Part shown: positions 15,707 through 24,235 of the stretch, one piece after another | How positions within the stretch are numbered: position 1 is the first letter of the stretch | How the letters are laid out: each line of letters begins with the position of its first letter | From: an uncultured Planctomycetaceae bacterium | Lineage (GTDB): Bacteria; Planctomycetota; Planctomycetia; Planctomycetales; Planctomycetaceae | Length of the DNA: 29,693 nucleotides | Direction of reading: 5' to 3' | Assembly (NCBI GenBank): GCA_903921605.1 | Contig: CAIXQV010000945.1 | Coordinates: forward strand, 1 to 29,693 | Position numbers and translations under genes: made by a program | Notes under the pieces: generated by a model | Database searches by the model: none | Told to the model about the DNA's origin: nothing | What the model saw: only the letters and a program-made list of their open reading frames with translations

Positions 15707-15809
15707 GAAACGCCAATGTTTTCTAAGCCTGCGAGCGGCAGCGGGAAGATTTTTAAAAAGTGATCGGCGGACAACACCGTCCGCGGTACTATTGCCCAAA
15801 TTGTCTTGA

Positions 15810-17237
15810 ATGGCCCGGAAGATTGCCGTCATGATGCTGGCGTGCCTACAATGCACGTGGGGATGTTGCTCAATTTCAGGCCGAGTAACGATGTCTGACT
15901 ATCGATCCGGAAACTTTGATGATTCATGGAGGCTTTGCCGCGGCCCGGCAAACTGGTTCACGTTTCGTTGCCCGGACGAGATCGATGTCCGACAAAACCA
16001 GACTCTGATTGAGCTGCGTTGGCGCAGCGAAGACTCTGCTTCATCCCGCAATGCTGACGGTGCCTCTGAGCCTGTCGCTCCGGATTCGCCGTCTCGCGTT
16101 GTGCTCTCCATGGTCACCTGGTGGGACGACGCAGAAACCGATGCGACCCGCCGACCATCTCCTGATCTTGGCCTCCTGTTTCCGCAGGTCTCCGCACTGC
16201 ATCCGGAGCCTTCTCTGAAAATCAAATCCACGAATGAAGTCTGGAGCGGCATCTCACGGCGTCCTCGCACCGGTTGCTGGTTGTCGCGAGTCTTCGGACG
16301 CCGATCACAATACCAATGGCGATTATGGACCATTCGTAGTGGTCGCCTGACGATCGTGGCCACGGTGCAGTCTCCTGATCGTGAATTGCTGGATCCCGGT
16401 TTTATTTTGATCTGTGAACGAGTTCTTGCGACACTGGAAATTGCTGAGCAACCAGCGTGGCCGCCTGATGTCTTTTTGAAGCAGGTGATCGAGCTGGCTC
16501 GTCAGAACTTTCCACTCTTGCAGACATCAGTGTCACGAGGATTCTCGTTGCGGCTCGGACATTCGGAAATCGGCCTTTCCAATTTCTATCGTATGTATCT
16601 GCAGCAGCCAGAACAGTTCCGTCGGATTGTTCTACCTGGCTTGACGACGCTGGTCAGACTTCAGGAACTAAGCCCGGAGCAGTTGGTGCCAGCTCTGCAT
16701 GAAGTTCGCGACCATATTCTGCCGATGCTGTCCGCGGATGAAGATTCACGGAATGAGGAACGTGTTCGGATGCCATGGGTCGGTGGCCTGTCGGTGGGTT
16801 ACGTGGTTGATGAAGATGATTCTTATCGCTTCATTCAGCCGCAAATGCTGGAAACGTGGGACCTGTCGCTGGATGAACTGCATGACTTGGCGATCGCCAA
16901 CTTGCGGCAGTACGCCGAGGAAAATCCGCTGGAAGTGACGATGCTGGGAGACGACGCGCATCCGAGAATGTTAATGCCAGTCAGACCTGATGCTTATAAC
17001 TGCTCACGCATTCTGGACCCCGGATTCCATGGGCGGCTAAGAGATCTCTTTGGACCGGAATTAATTGTGGGTGTGCCTAACCGTGATTTCTTTATTGCTG
17101 TCTCCATGAAAGACGCTGCTTTGATTGATCAGGTACGAAGCCGCGTCAATCAGGACTTTGCCACCATGCATCATCCGCTGACAAAACGACTGCTGGTCGT
17201 TTCTGCGGACGGAGTCAGTGAGTACTGTGAAGGCTGA
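15810..17237 (+). CDS. DUF1444-domain protein with an extra N-terminal domain
   Basis: A protein of up to 475 residues. The C-terminal 265 residues (QVIELARQNFPLLQTS... to DEDDSYRFIQPQMLETWDLSLDELHDLAIANLRQ and LDPGFHGRLRDLFGPELIVGVPNRDFFIAVS) match DUF1444 (UPF0354/YtpQ-like), a widespread family of unknown function. The first 210 residues (after MSDYRSGNF: WFTFRCPDEIDVRQNQTLIELRW ... WRLWTIRSGRLTIVATVQSP ... FILICERVLATLEI) look like a separate alpha/beta domain. The start is uncertain: the ATG at 15810 has no ribosome binding site, and its 27-residue leader is Cys-rich with unusual codons; the ATG at 15891 (MSDY) is an equally good or better choice. It overlaps the murG start by 20 bp in another frame, so the two are translationally coupled. 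Confidence 0.75.
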   Translation: MARKIAVMMLACLQCTWGCCSISGRVTMSDYRSGNFDDSWRLCRGPANWFTFRCPDEIDVRQNQTLIELRWRSEDSASSRNADGASEPVAPDSPSRVVLSMVTWWDDAETDATRRPSPDLGLLFPQVSALHPEPSLKIKSTNEVWSGISRRPRTGCWLSRVFGRRSQYQWRLWTIRSGRLTIVATVQSPDRELLDPGFILICERVLATLEIAEQPAWPPDVFLKQVIELARQNFPLLQTSVSRGFSLRLGHSEIGLSNFYRMYLQQPEQFRRIVLPGLTTLVRLQELSPEQLVPALHEVRDHILPMLSADEDSRNEERVRMPWVGGLSVGYVVDEDDSYRFIQPQMLETWDLSLDELHDLAIANLRQYAEENPLEVTMLGDDAHPRMLMPVRPDAYNCSRILDPGFHGRLRDLFGPELIVGVPNRDFFIAVSMKDAALIDQVRSRVNQDFATMHHPLTKRLLVVSADGVSEYCEG

Positions 17238-18360
17238 CGACTTGGGATTGTCCGAACTGCGACTGGTGTTTATCGGCGGTGGTTCAGGCGGTCATCTTTT
17301 TCCAGCGATCGCGGTCTGCGAAGCCTTGCTCCGCCTGCACGAGAACGTACGTCTGTTGTTTCTCACCAGTCGCCGCGCCGTCGACGCACAAATCCTGCAG
17401 AAGAGCGGTCTTGATCAGAGTTTGTTCCGAGTGATCCCCTATGCATCCATGCCCGGTCGAAGTGGGCGACTGGGCCAACTTCTGACGCTGCCGGGAGTCA
17501 TCCGTTCGTTTCGAATTGGCAAAAGAGAACTCCGGGAGTTTAAGCCGCATGTGGCAATCGGCGTTGGCGCTGCAGCCAGTGTTCCGGGAATCATCGCGGC
17601 TTCGCGAATGAAAATTCCTGTGGTGCTCATGGAACAGAACACCGTCCCCGGCAAAGCAACGCGTCTGCTGGCTCCTCGAGCGGCTGTGACTCTGGCCGGG
17701 CTTCCCTTCGAATCGACTCACCAGTCCACATGGCCCGGTGCGGTGGAGATCACAGGAACGCCCGTGCGAACCAGCATTGCTGAACTTTGCAATCGAACTG
17801 AAGCCCCGGTGCTGAAACGCCAGCGACTATTGATCCTCGGCGGCAGTCAGGGGTCATCCTCGGTGAATCGGTTGGTGCTGGAAGCTCTCGCCGATGAACG
17901 CTGCGTGCCCTCTGACTGGGAAATTATTCACCAGACCGGAGTAGCCCAGGTGACGCAGGTTGCAGCCGAGTACGCTCGACGAGGACGAACGGCGATAGTG
18001 CTTTCGTTCCTGCCGAATCTCCCGGAGCTGCTTGCTTCTTCAACGGTCGTGATCAGTCGCGGCGGCGCGGGGACTCTGCAGGAACTCGCCTGCGCAGGAC
18101 TTCCATCCATCCTGATTCCGTTCAGTCACGCGGCATCCAATCATCAGTATGCCAATGCGGAGTTTCTTCAGCGTGCCGAAGCTGCCAGGGTGGTCGATGA
18201 AACGGACGCCGACGCCGGCCGGAGTCTGCGACGCCAGTTAAACGAACTGATCGGGACCTCTGAAGTCCGCCATGCCCTTCACGTCAGCATTCGTCAATTC
18301 GCAAGACCCGAAGCTGCCATCATTTCGGCCAGAAGAATCCTGGATCTGTGTCGACCGTAA
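17218..18360 (+). CDS. murG: MurG, undecaprenyl-PP-MurNAc-pentapeptide N-acetylglucosaminyltransferase
   Basis: A 380-residue GT28-family enzyme that adds GlcNAc to lipid I to make lipid II at the inner face of the cytoplasmic membrane, the last cytoplasmic step of peptidoglycan synthesis. The family motifs are all present: FIGGGSGGHLFPAIAVCEAL (first G loop), IGVGAAASVPGIIAA, VLMEQNTVPGKATRLLAPRA, GTPVR, LILGGSQGSSSVN (third G loop), VISRGGAGTLQELACAGLPSILIPF and the NHQYANAEFL segment that binds UDP-GlcNAc. The GTG at 17218 or the in-frame GTG at 17227 is the start; both overlap the DUF1444 stop. It is not in a dcw cluster here: no mur or fts genes flank it. Its presence agrees with peptidoglycan in planctomycetes. 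Confidence 0.95.
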   Translation: MSTVKADDLGLSELRLVFIGGGSGGHLFPAIAVCEALLRLHENVRLLFLTSRRAVDAQILQKSGLDQSLFRVIPYASMPGRSGRLGQLLTLPGVIRSFRIGKRELREFKPHVAIGVGAAASVPGIIAASRMKIPVVLMEQNTVPGKATRLLAPRAAVTLAGLPFESTHQSTWPGAVEITGTPVRTSIAELCNRTEAPVLKRQRLLILGGSQGSSSVNRLVLEALADERCVPSDWEIIHQTGVAQVTQVAAEYARRGRTAIVLSFLPNLPELLASSTVVISRGGAGTLQELACAGLPSILIPFSHAASNHQYANAEFLQRAEAARVVDETDADAGRSLRRQLNELIGTSEVRHALHVSIRQFARPEAAIISARRILDLCRP

Positions 18361-18408
18361 AGAAGTGACGGGGCTCAATCAAACTTCGGACAAGGTTACC
18401 AACGCACA

Positions 18409-19776
18409 TCAGGCAATAATTTCATGCGCGACATTGCCGTAAACATCCGTCAGACGGAAGTCGCGGCCCGAATAGCGGTATGTTAGTTCCTCGTGATTGA
18501 TCCCCATTTGATGCAGAATCGTGGCATGCAGATCGTGAACGCTCATCCGTTTGTCGATGGCCTTGATGCCCAGATCATCTGTGGCTCCGTAAGTCATGCC
18601 GCCGCGAATGCCACCACCAGCCAGCCACATACTAAATCCCGTCGCGTGGTGATTACGGCCCTTGTCGCCCTGAGCCGTCGGAGTTCTGCCGAATTCTCCA
18701 CCCCAGATAATCAGCGTCTCATCGAACAATCCGCGAGCCTTCAGGTCACGAATCAAAGCGGCGATCGGCTGATCGCTCTTCAAAGCATCTCGCCGATGAT
18801 CCATGATGTCGCCGTGAGCATCCCATGGCTGTCCACTGCCATAGAACACCTGCACCATCCGCACGCCACGTTCCACCATCCGACGAGCAATCAGGCAGCC
18901 ATCGGCAAATTCACCACTGCCATAATCTTTTCGAGTCGTTTCGGATTCACGTCCAATATCAAAAGCTTCCTGAGCTTCGGACTGCATCCGATACGCGATT
19001 TCCAGCGACTGAATGCGAGCTTCCAGCTGAGTATCCTGCGGGCGTTGTTCCAGATGCTTCTGATTCATCTGCTGCATCAGATCCAGCAAGCGACGCTGCG
19101 ATGACGAGGTGACGCCGGTATTCTTGAGATGCCCGATCACTTTGGCTGGATCGATGTTGCCGTTGTTGACATGCGTGCCCTGAAAAATCCCGGGCAGAAA
19201 ACTGTTGGACCACAATGCCGGGCCAACGACGGGCTTCCCCGGACACAGCACAACGAATCCCGGCAGATTTTGATTCTCGGTGCCGAGCCCATAAGTCAGC
19301 CATGATCCCAGTGACGGACGAATCGGCTGTTGATTGCCCGAGTTCATCATGAACAATCCCGGTTCATGATTCGGAGTGCTCGTGTACATCGATCGCACAA
19401 CACAGATGTCGTCGATGCATTCTCCCACGTGAGGATACAGCTCGCTGACTTCGATGCCGCTCTGTCCCATCTTTTTGAACACGAACGGCGATGGCATAAA
19501 GTTGCCGCCCGGCCCCGGCTTCCCGGCCTGCTTCACCAGTTCCGGCTTGGGATCAAACGTGTCGACATGCGACGGACCGCCATTCATGAACAGGAAGATC
19601 ACATGCTTCGCTTTGGCAGCAAAGTGCGACGACTTGGGTGTCAGAGGATTAGTCGGCGACTGCTCGCCCGCACAAACGCCGGCAAGTCCGAGCATGCCAA
19701 ACCCGGCCGCGGTACGGCTCAGCATTTCACGACGCGAAGAAAATGCGCCGAAGGAATTCTGCAGCTGATTTGCCAT
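18409..19776 (-). CDS. Tat-exported DUF1501 protein (sulfatase/alkaline phosphatase-like fold)
   Basis: A 455-residue protein of the DUF1501 family, common in multiple copies in planctomycetes. The N-terminus has a twin-arginine signal (SRREMLSRTAAGFGMLGLAG; R15, R16), so it is exported folded through Tat. Family motifs: HVIFLFMNGGPSHVDTFDPKPEL, a metal-site-like start of the alkaline phosphatase superfamily; MYTSTPNHEPGLFMMNSG; LPGFVVLCPG; WDAHGDIMDHRRD; and IIWGGEFGRTPTAQGDKGRNHHATGFSMWLAGGGIRGG. These residues could bind divalent metal, but enzymatic activity has not been shown. It is downstream of the PSCyt1/DUF1549/DUF1553 gene on the same strand (108-bp spacer with a REP-like hairpin), the standard two-gene cassette of this phylum. 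Confidence 0.92.
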   Translation of the reverse strand: MANQLQNSFGAFSSRREMLSRTAAGFGMLGLAGVCAGEQSPTNPLTPKSSHFAAKAKHVIFLFMNGGPSHVDTFDPKPELVKQAGKPGPGGNFMPSPFVFKKMGQSGIEVSELYPHVGECIDDICVVRSMYTSTPNHEPGLFMMNSGNQQPIRPSLGSWLTYGLGTENQNLPGFVVLCPGKPVVGPALWSNSFLPGIFQGTHVNNGNIDPAKVIGHLKNTGVTSSSQRRLLDLMQQMNQKHLEQRPQDTQLEARIQSLEIAYRMQSEAQEAFDIGRESETTRKDYGSGEFADGCLIARRMVERGVRMVQVFYGSGQPWDAHGDIMDHRRDALKSDQPIAALIRDLKARGLFDETLIIWGGEFGRTPTAQGDKGRNHHATGFSMWLAGGGIRGGMTYGATDDLGIKAIDKRMSVHDLHATILHQMGINHEELTYRYSGRDFRLTDVYGNVAHEIIA

Positions 19777-19821
19777 GTTCGTCCCCTGCTGTCTCTGGAA
19801 GCCAAAACTGTCAGAAATCTG

Positions 19822-19869
19822 CCTGTCGACGGAGCGACAGGTCTACCGTACACCCGTCGCTCCGTCGAC
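19822..19869. repeat. REP-like palindrome between the two cassette genes
   Basis: The perfect 14-bp arms GTCGACGGAGCGAC (19825-19838) and GTCGCTCCGTCGAC (19856-19869) enclose a 17-nt loop. The left arm can also form its own hairpin, CCTGTCG (19822-19828) with CGACAGG (19835-19841), so two alternative folds compete. There is no U tract, so this is not a standard terminator. In an operon spacer such elements often affect transcript stability or differential expression. Confidence 0.75.
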
Positions 19870-19885
19870 GGGACTCCTACAACGA

Positions 19886-22800
19886 TCAATCCACGTACGC
19901 AAACTCATTTGTTCCCAGCATCGCAAGGCAGAACTGCTCCAGCGACGAAAGAGAATCCTCCGGAAATTTTTGTCCCTCAGTCAGAAACAACAACGCTGTC
20001 TTTTGTTCATCGTCGGTCGGCTTACGACCGTAGAGCAATCCGAAGACGCGTTCGATCCGAGTCGCATCGGTCTCCGCTTCTTTGGTCATGCGAGCCGCCA
20101 AGGCTTTCGACTGCCCGATCATAAATCCGCTGTTCAGCACGAACAATTGCTGCAACGGTACCGTCGTTACCGAGCGTTCGCCAGCCGTGATATTTGGATC
20201 CGGAAAGTCGAACAATCGCAGCAGATCGTTTAGTTGATGGCGACTGACATAGCCATACAACGTTCGTCGTCGATGATCGTCGTTCAATTGCGATGACGCG
20301 CCGCCGACTTGTCGATCCAATTGCCCCGAAACCGCCAGCACGGCATCACGCCAGGGTTCAACTTCCAGCCGTCGACGATTCATCTTCCAGAGATATCGAT
20401 TGTCCGGATCGGTCTCCAGATTGGCCGGATTACCAACACTATTCTGCTGATATGTCGCCGACATCAGAATCGAACGATGCAACGACTTCAGCGACCAGTT
20501 GTTTTCCATCAAACTGACGGCCAGATAGTCCAACAACTCCGGATGGCTTGGACGTTCGCCGAGCTGCCCAAAATTGCTCAATGTTCGAACCAACCCGTAA
20601 CCGAAATGCCCGGACCAGATGCGATTGGCGATCACACGAGCTGTCACCGGATTCTCACGAGACGCGATGGCATCGGCGAGATTTCTGCGACCACTCCCGG
20701 ACGCTTCGAACGGGCGTCGTTCGCCCGATGTTAAGATCGCCGGGAAAGCTCGCGGAGCAACATCGCCTTTCTTCCGCGGATCTCCGGCCATGTAGATTTT
20801 TACATCGCGAGCCGCCCCTTCCGCCAAAGCATGAGCCATCGGGATGCGAATCGAATCAGCATGTGTTCGCAGCTCTTCATGTCGGGCCTTCATTTCAGCC
20901 AGCAACTTCGCTGACTCGCCTTCCAATAGCGGCTCGATCTGATCGGCGGCTAATCCCAGCACGCCTCGATCGTCAAACAGTTCCGACAACAATGTCGCAT
21001 CGCGCTGAAGCTGTATTCGTTCCGCTTCCGGAATCTGATCCAGCGGAGTCGACTCGTCGGCCTTTGCCAACTCGGCGGCTGCCACGTTGTAAGTGAGTCT
21101 TGCGTTTGAAAACACGGCATGGTCACTGCTGATCGTGTTTTCGGTCTCCGAGATCTGAGCACCGGTTGCCACCAACGTCAGTGATCGAGCATCCTGCGGA
21201 ATGGTTACTTCAAAGGAAACAAACTTGCCGTCCGCTTCGATCGCTGGTGACATTTCGCCGGCAAAAGAATACACCGCATCGTTCTCTTCTAACGGTGCTT
21301 GCTTTCCGTCAAGAGTGGCCGAGATGATGGAATCAAACTCGCTGGGTTTTGACTGCGGCTTTGAAACAATCACCGCCAGATGCACGCTGGCGTTACTTCC
21401 AAGTGAATCATCATTGATCCCGGCGCGATCAACACGGAACACCATGGTCTCCGACGCATGGATCAGACCTGCTCGACGAATCTCATTCAGATCAAAGGTG
21501 ATCAGTGCATTGGCATGCATGCCGATTCCCTGTTCCGTCCGACCAATCCCGGCACTGCAGCGCTGGCCTAGTGTCTGAATACCGCCTTCGCTGGACCAGC
21601 CATCATTGATCACATCGCCGTGACTGCGTGAATCACTGCCGATCGAACGGAAATCGAAGCGAACTCCAGAAGCGATCTCGGCAGTGCCTCCCCATCCCTG
21701 GAGCACTCGATCCACGCCCAGACTGCCGCCGCTTGCTTTGGCTCGAAACGGATCTGTGCCCAGGGCCGAGGTCAGTAACGATCCCTTCTTGTCATCGAAC
21801 AAGTTACCCAGCGGAACAACACCCGGTTCCACGGCCGTTCGATCCTCTGCGGCCACGAATGCATAATTATCGCCGAACTGTTTCCGCAGTGATTCACGAC
21901 GAGCGATCAGCTTCTCTGCTTGTTGCTGCAAATGCTGCCCGATCTCCGTCAGCCGCAGTTTCGCCTGTTCAGGATCCGTCGGTTGTGATTTCTGAAATGC
22001 TCGCCATTCTTCAAGATAAGGGCGGTCCGAAGCAACGGCGCCCGAGCCAGCTTCTTCCCTAAGCCATGCCACCCAGCGCTGAAGCAGTTCCTGATTGAGC
22101 TTCGTCTCTTTGGCGGTATTCTCGATCAGCTTCTTTCGATCATTGTCAGATGAACTCAGCACTTTCCACGCGGCCTGAAGATAGTTGGGAATCTCAGCCG
22201 TTAGCTTCAGTCGAGCAGCTGGAGCCTGAGTCGCCAGCAGAGTATCGATCTCCAGTTGCTTCTCCTGAATCGCTCGATCCGCCACGCCTCTGGCGGCAAC
22301 GACCTCTTCCGAAACCGCTGGCAGCTCACGGTATTCAGAGCTCGCGAAGACGCCGGCGAGTCCATAGTAGTCAGCCGTCGAGAATGGATCGTACTTGTGA
22401 TCGTGACATCGCGCACAGGAGACTGTCATCGCCTGAGTGCCTCGCATCAGCGTATCGATGCGATCATCCCATTCATCCGCCTGAGCTTTCTCCTGTTCAC
22501 CGTTGTCCTGATAATAAACCGGTCCCAACGCGAAGAGCCCAAGTGCCGCGCGATGACGATGCGGTTCATCAACAGCAATCTGATCACCGGCAATCTGCAA
22601 CTTCAGAAATGTGTCGTACGGCATGTCATCGTTCAGAGCCTGCACAACCCAGTCGCGGTACAGATAACCCTGAGGATACATGCGAGCTTGAAACGTGTGA
22701 GCCTGGTCTTCAGCATAGCGAGCCAAGTCCAGCCAATAGCGTCCCCAGCGTTCACCGTAATGCGGCGATGCGAGTAGCTCGTTGACAACCTTCTCCCACG

Positions 22801-23494
22801 CATCCGGAGAATTGTCATTGATGAACGCTTCGACGACGGCTGGCTCCGGAGGCAGTCCGATGAGATCGAAGTAAACTCGACGAATCAAAGTTCTTCGATC
22901 GGCCTGAGCGGATGGCTTCAGGTTTCGCTTTTCCAATTCATGCAGAACAAAGCGGTCGATGTCAGAATGAGCCCACGCCTGATTCTGTACGGTCGGGACT
23001 TCGGATTTCACTGGCGGCCTGAAGGCCCAGAACTCTAGCCCTTTCTGGTAGTCAATTCCGATCGCCTTGGGAGCCACTGGTTCCGTTCGAGGATCCGGTG
23101 CTCCCATTTGAATCCAGCGTTCAAAGTCAGCGATGACTGCCTCGGGAAGTTTTCCCTTCGGCGGCATCTCATAACCTTCATATCGCAAGGCCTGCAACAG
23201 CACGCTTTCATTCGGTTTGCTGGGCACAAGAGCTGGCCCCGAATCTCCACCGGACATCAGCGTGTCACGAAGGTCCAGCCGCAAGCCACCTTTCGGAGTC
23301 GCGTTGGTGCCCGAATGACATTCATAGCACTGTTCGATCAGGACCGGGCGAATCTTCGTCTCGAAGAACTCCAGTTGCTCAGCGGTTGGGGAGGCACTCG
23401 CGGTCAAATCTTCGGCCGCTTGAAGCTGCTGGAAAACGATAGTGACCGTTCCTGCCATCAGGATCGCCAACATGCGAAGCACAGCGCATTTCAT
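19886..23494 (-). CDS. PSCyt1 + DUF1549 + DUF1553 cytochrome-like protein
   Basis: A 1202-residue exported protein. After a signal peptide (1-27, FQQLQAAED), PSCyt1 spans about 40-135, with heme-binding CYECH (C56, C59, H60) and the distal MPPKGKL (M110). DUF1549 follows (DRFVLHELEKRNLKPSAQADRRTLIRRVYFDLIGLPPEP and on), containing a second CxxCH, SCARCHDHKYDPFS. The middle 350 residues hold a coiled-coil region and a beta-sandwich-like region, and the C-terminal third is DUF1553 (NLADAIASRENPVTARVIANRIWSGHFGYGLVRT ... SLKSLHRSILMSATYQQ). The family is planctomycete-typical; an electron-transfer-linked role, perhaps in polymer breakdown, has been suggested but not shown. I moved the start to the ATG at 23494, since the ORF upstream (to 23647) lacks signal-like sequence. 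It pairs with the DUF1501 gene. Confidence 0.93.
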   Translation of the reverse strand: MKCAVLRMLAILMAGTVTIVFQQLQAAEDLTASASPTAEQLEFFETKIRPVLIEQCYECHSGTNATPKGGLRLDLRDTLMSGGDSGPALVPSKPNESVLLQALRYEGYEMPPKGKLPEAVIADFERWIQMGAPDPRTEPVAPKAIGIDYQKGLEFWAFRPPVKSEVPTVQNQAWAHSDIDRFVLHELEKRNLKPSAQADRRTLIRRVYFDLIGLPPEPAVVEAFINDNSPDAWEKVVNELLASPHYGERWGRYWLDLARYAEDQAHTFQARMYPQGYLYRDWVVQALNDDMPYDTFLKLQIAGDQIAVDEPHRHRAALGLFALGPVYYQDNGEQEKAQADEWDDRIDTLMRGTQAMTVSCARCHDHKYDPFSTADYYGLAGVFASSEYRELPAVSEEVVAARGVADRAIQEKQLEIDTLLATQAPAARLKLTAEIPNYLQAAWKVLSSSDNDRKKLIENTAKETKLNQELLQRWVAWLREEAGSGAVASDRPYLEEWRAFQKSQPTDPEQAKLRLTEIGQHLQQQAEKLIARRESLRKQFGDNYAFVAAEDRTAVEPGVVPLGNLFDDKKGSLLTSALGTDPFRAKASGGSLGVDRVLQGWGGTAEIASGVRFDFRSIGSDSRSHGDVINDGWSSEGGIQTLGQRCSAGIGRTEQGIGMHANALITFDLNEIRRAGLIHASETMVFRVDRAGINDDSLGSNASVHLAVIVSKPQSKPSEFDSIISATLDGKQAPLEENDAVYSFAGEMSPAIEADGKFVSFEVTIPQDARSLTLVATGAQISETENTISSDHAVFSNARLTYNVAAAELAKADESTPLDQIPEAERIQLQRDATLLSELFDDRGVLGLAADQIEPLLEGESAKLLAEMKARHEELRTHADSIRIPMAHALAEGAARDVKIYMAGDPRKKGDVAPRAFPAILTSGERRPFEASGSGRRNLADAIASRENPVTARVIANRIWSGHFGYGLVRTLSNFGQLGERPSHPELLDYLAVSLMENNWSLKSLHRSILMSATYQQNSVGNPANLETDPDNRYLWKMNRRRLEVEPWRDAVLAVSGQLDRQVGGASSQLNDDHRRRTLYGYVSRHQLNDLLRLFDFPDPNITAGERSVTTVPLQQLFVLNSGFMIGQSKALAARMTKEAETDATRIERVFGLLYGRKPTDDEQKTALLFLTEGQKFPEDSLSSLEQFCLAMLGTNEFAYVD

Positions 23495-23676
23495 GATTGA
23501 TTCGGCCTGCGGCGGGGAAAAAAAATGAACAGCAGGGTTCCAGGAGGGATTATCGGGGCTCTGGAGTTTAGCACGAACAGAACCGGAAATGCGAACAGTT
23601 TCCGGCCTGAAGTGCTCAGAGATATGCCTTCTGGTGCGAATATTCACGCGAGAACGGAGCAGTCTGGATGCGTGTT

Positions 23677-24107
23677 GGCCAATGGGTCTATTGGCCGATG
23701 GGCGCTAGCCCCGGTTGCCCCTGCATTTCCGGGGAAACAACCGGGGCTAGCGCTGGGGTGTTCAATACAGGGTATTGACTCAAAGTTGGGATTGAGCCAG
23801 TTTTGTTCCCCACGATGTTCACGGCCTGAAAGGCCAAAACATGTCAGCCCGGGGCATCGCCCCGGGTGAACGAAATCCAGAAGCACAAGAGCCCTGAAAG
23901 GGCGGCACATGGCGGCATCGCGTAGTTTGTATCGCCCTTTCAGGGCTGGTTTAGGTCAATCGCAAAATCCTTGGGCGTTGCCCAAGGCTGACTTGTTGGG
24001 CCCCGTTGGGGCAAACCACAGCGGAACAAATCAAGCATCAATCATCTTCCCTCGATCGGCTGGTCAATTTCAAGTTTTTAACAGCCCGGGCTAGCGCCCA
24101 TCGGCTG
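23677..24107. repeat. Cluster of at least seven hairpins (planctomycete intergenic repeats)
   Basis: In about 430 bp there are several perfect inverted repeats: GGCCAAT/ATTGGCC (23677-23696); GCGCTAGCCCCGGTTG/CAACCGGGGCTAGCGC (23702-23717/23738-23753); GGCCT/AGGCC (23823-23835); CCCGGGGC-ATC-GCCCCGGG (23848-23866); AGCCCTGAAAGGGCG/CGCCCTTTCAGGGCT (23890-23904/23933-23947); CCTTGGGC-GTT-GCCCAAGG (23969-23987); GCCCC-GTT-GGGGC (24000-24012). The set is bounded by 15-bp inverted copies of GCCGATGGGCGCTAG (23694-23708) and CTAGCGCCCATCGGC (24091-24105). ORFs translated here carry the PGxxPG string I associate with spurious planctomycete annotations. This is a composite repeat, not a gene or CRISPR array. 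Confidence 0.85.
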
Positions 24108-24179
24108 ATTGAACCAACAACTGGCTCGCGCCGTTCCGCGTGAAGCTCAGCAACCACATGAGGCAACAGAAGCGCGCAT

Positions 24180-24209
24180 AAAAAAGCCACCCGGAATAAA
24201 CCGGGTGGC
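24180..24209 (-). terminator. Intrinsic terminator of the aminomutase gene
   Basis: GCCACCCGG (24186-24194) and CCGGGTGGC (24201-24209) form a perfect 9-bp GC-rich stem with a 6-nt loop, and the A tract at 24180-24185 reads as a U tract on the minus strand. It starts about 27 bp past the stop of the KamA-family gene. This also separates that gene's transcript from the hairpin cluster to its left. Confidence 0.82.
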
Positions 24210-24235
24210 GAGTGAGAATCCTGTTCGCTGAAAGA

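Noticed and set aside
15767..15784. GCGGAC/GTCCGC inverted repeat between yidD and the DUF1444 gene as a terminator
   Set aside because: The stem is only 6 bp and has no U tract on either strand; it could be a dispersed repeat but does not qualify as a terminator.
19330..20124. A 264-residue plus-strand ORF across the DUF1501 and PSCyt1 genes
   Set aside because: Both real genes on the minus strand carry full domain signatures; the plus product is Arg/His-rich shadow sequence.
23525..23910. ORFs on both strands in the hairpin cluster that encode PGHRPG/PGRCPG strings
   Set aside because: They are translations of palindromic DNA; such products recur as spurious annotations in planctomycete genomes.
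23677..24107. Hairpin cluster read as a CRISPR array or integron attC array
   Set aside because: The stems differ in sequence and length, spacing is irregular, no unit repeats at regular intervals with unique spacers, and no cas or integrase gene is present.
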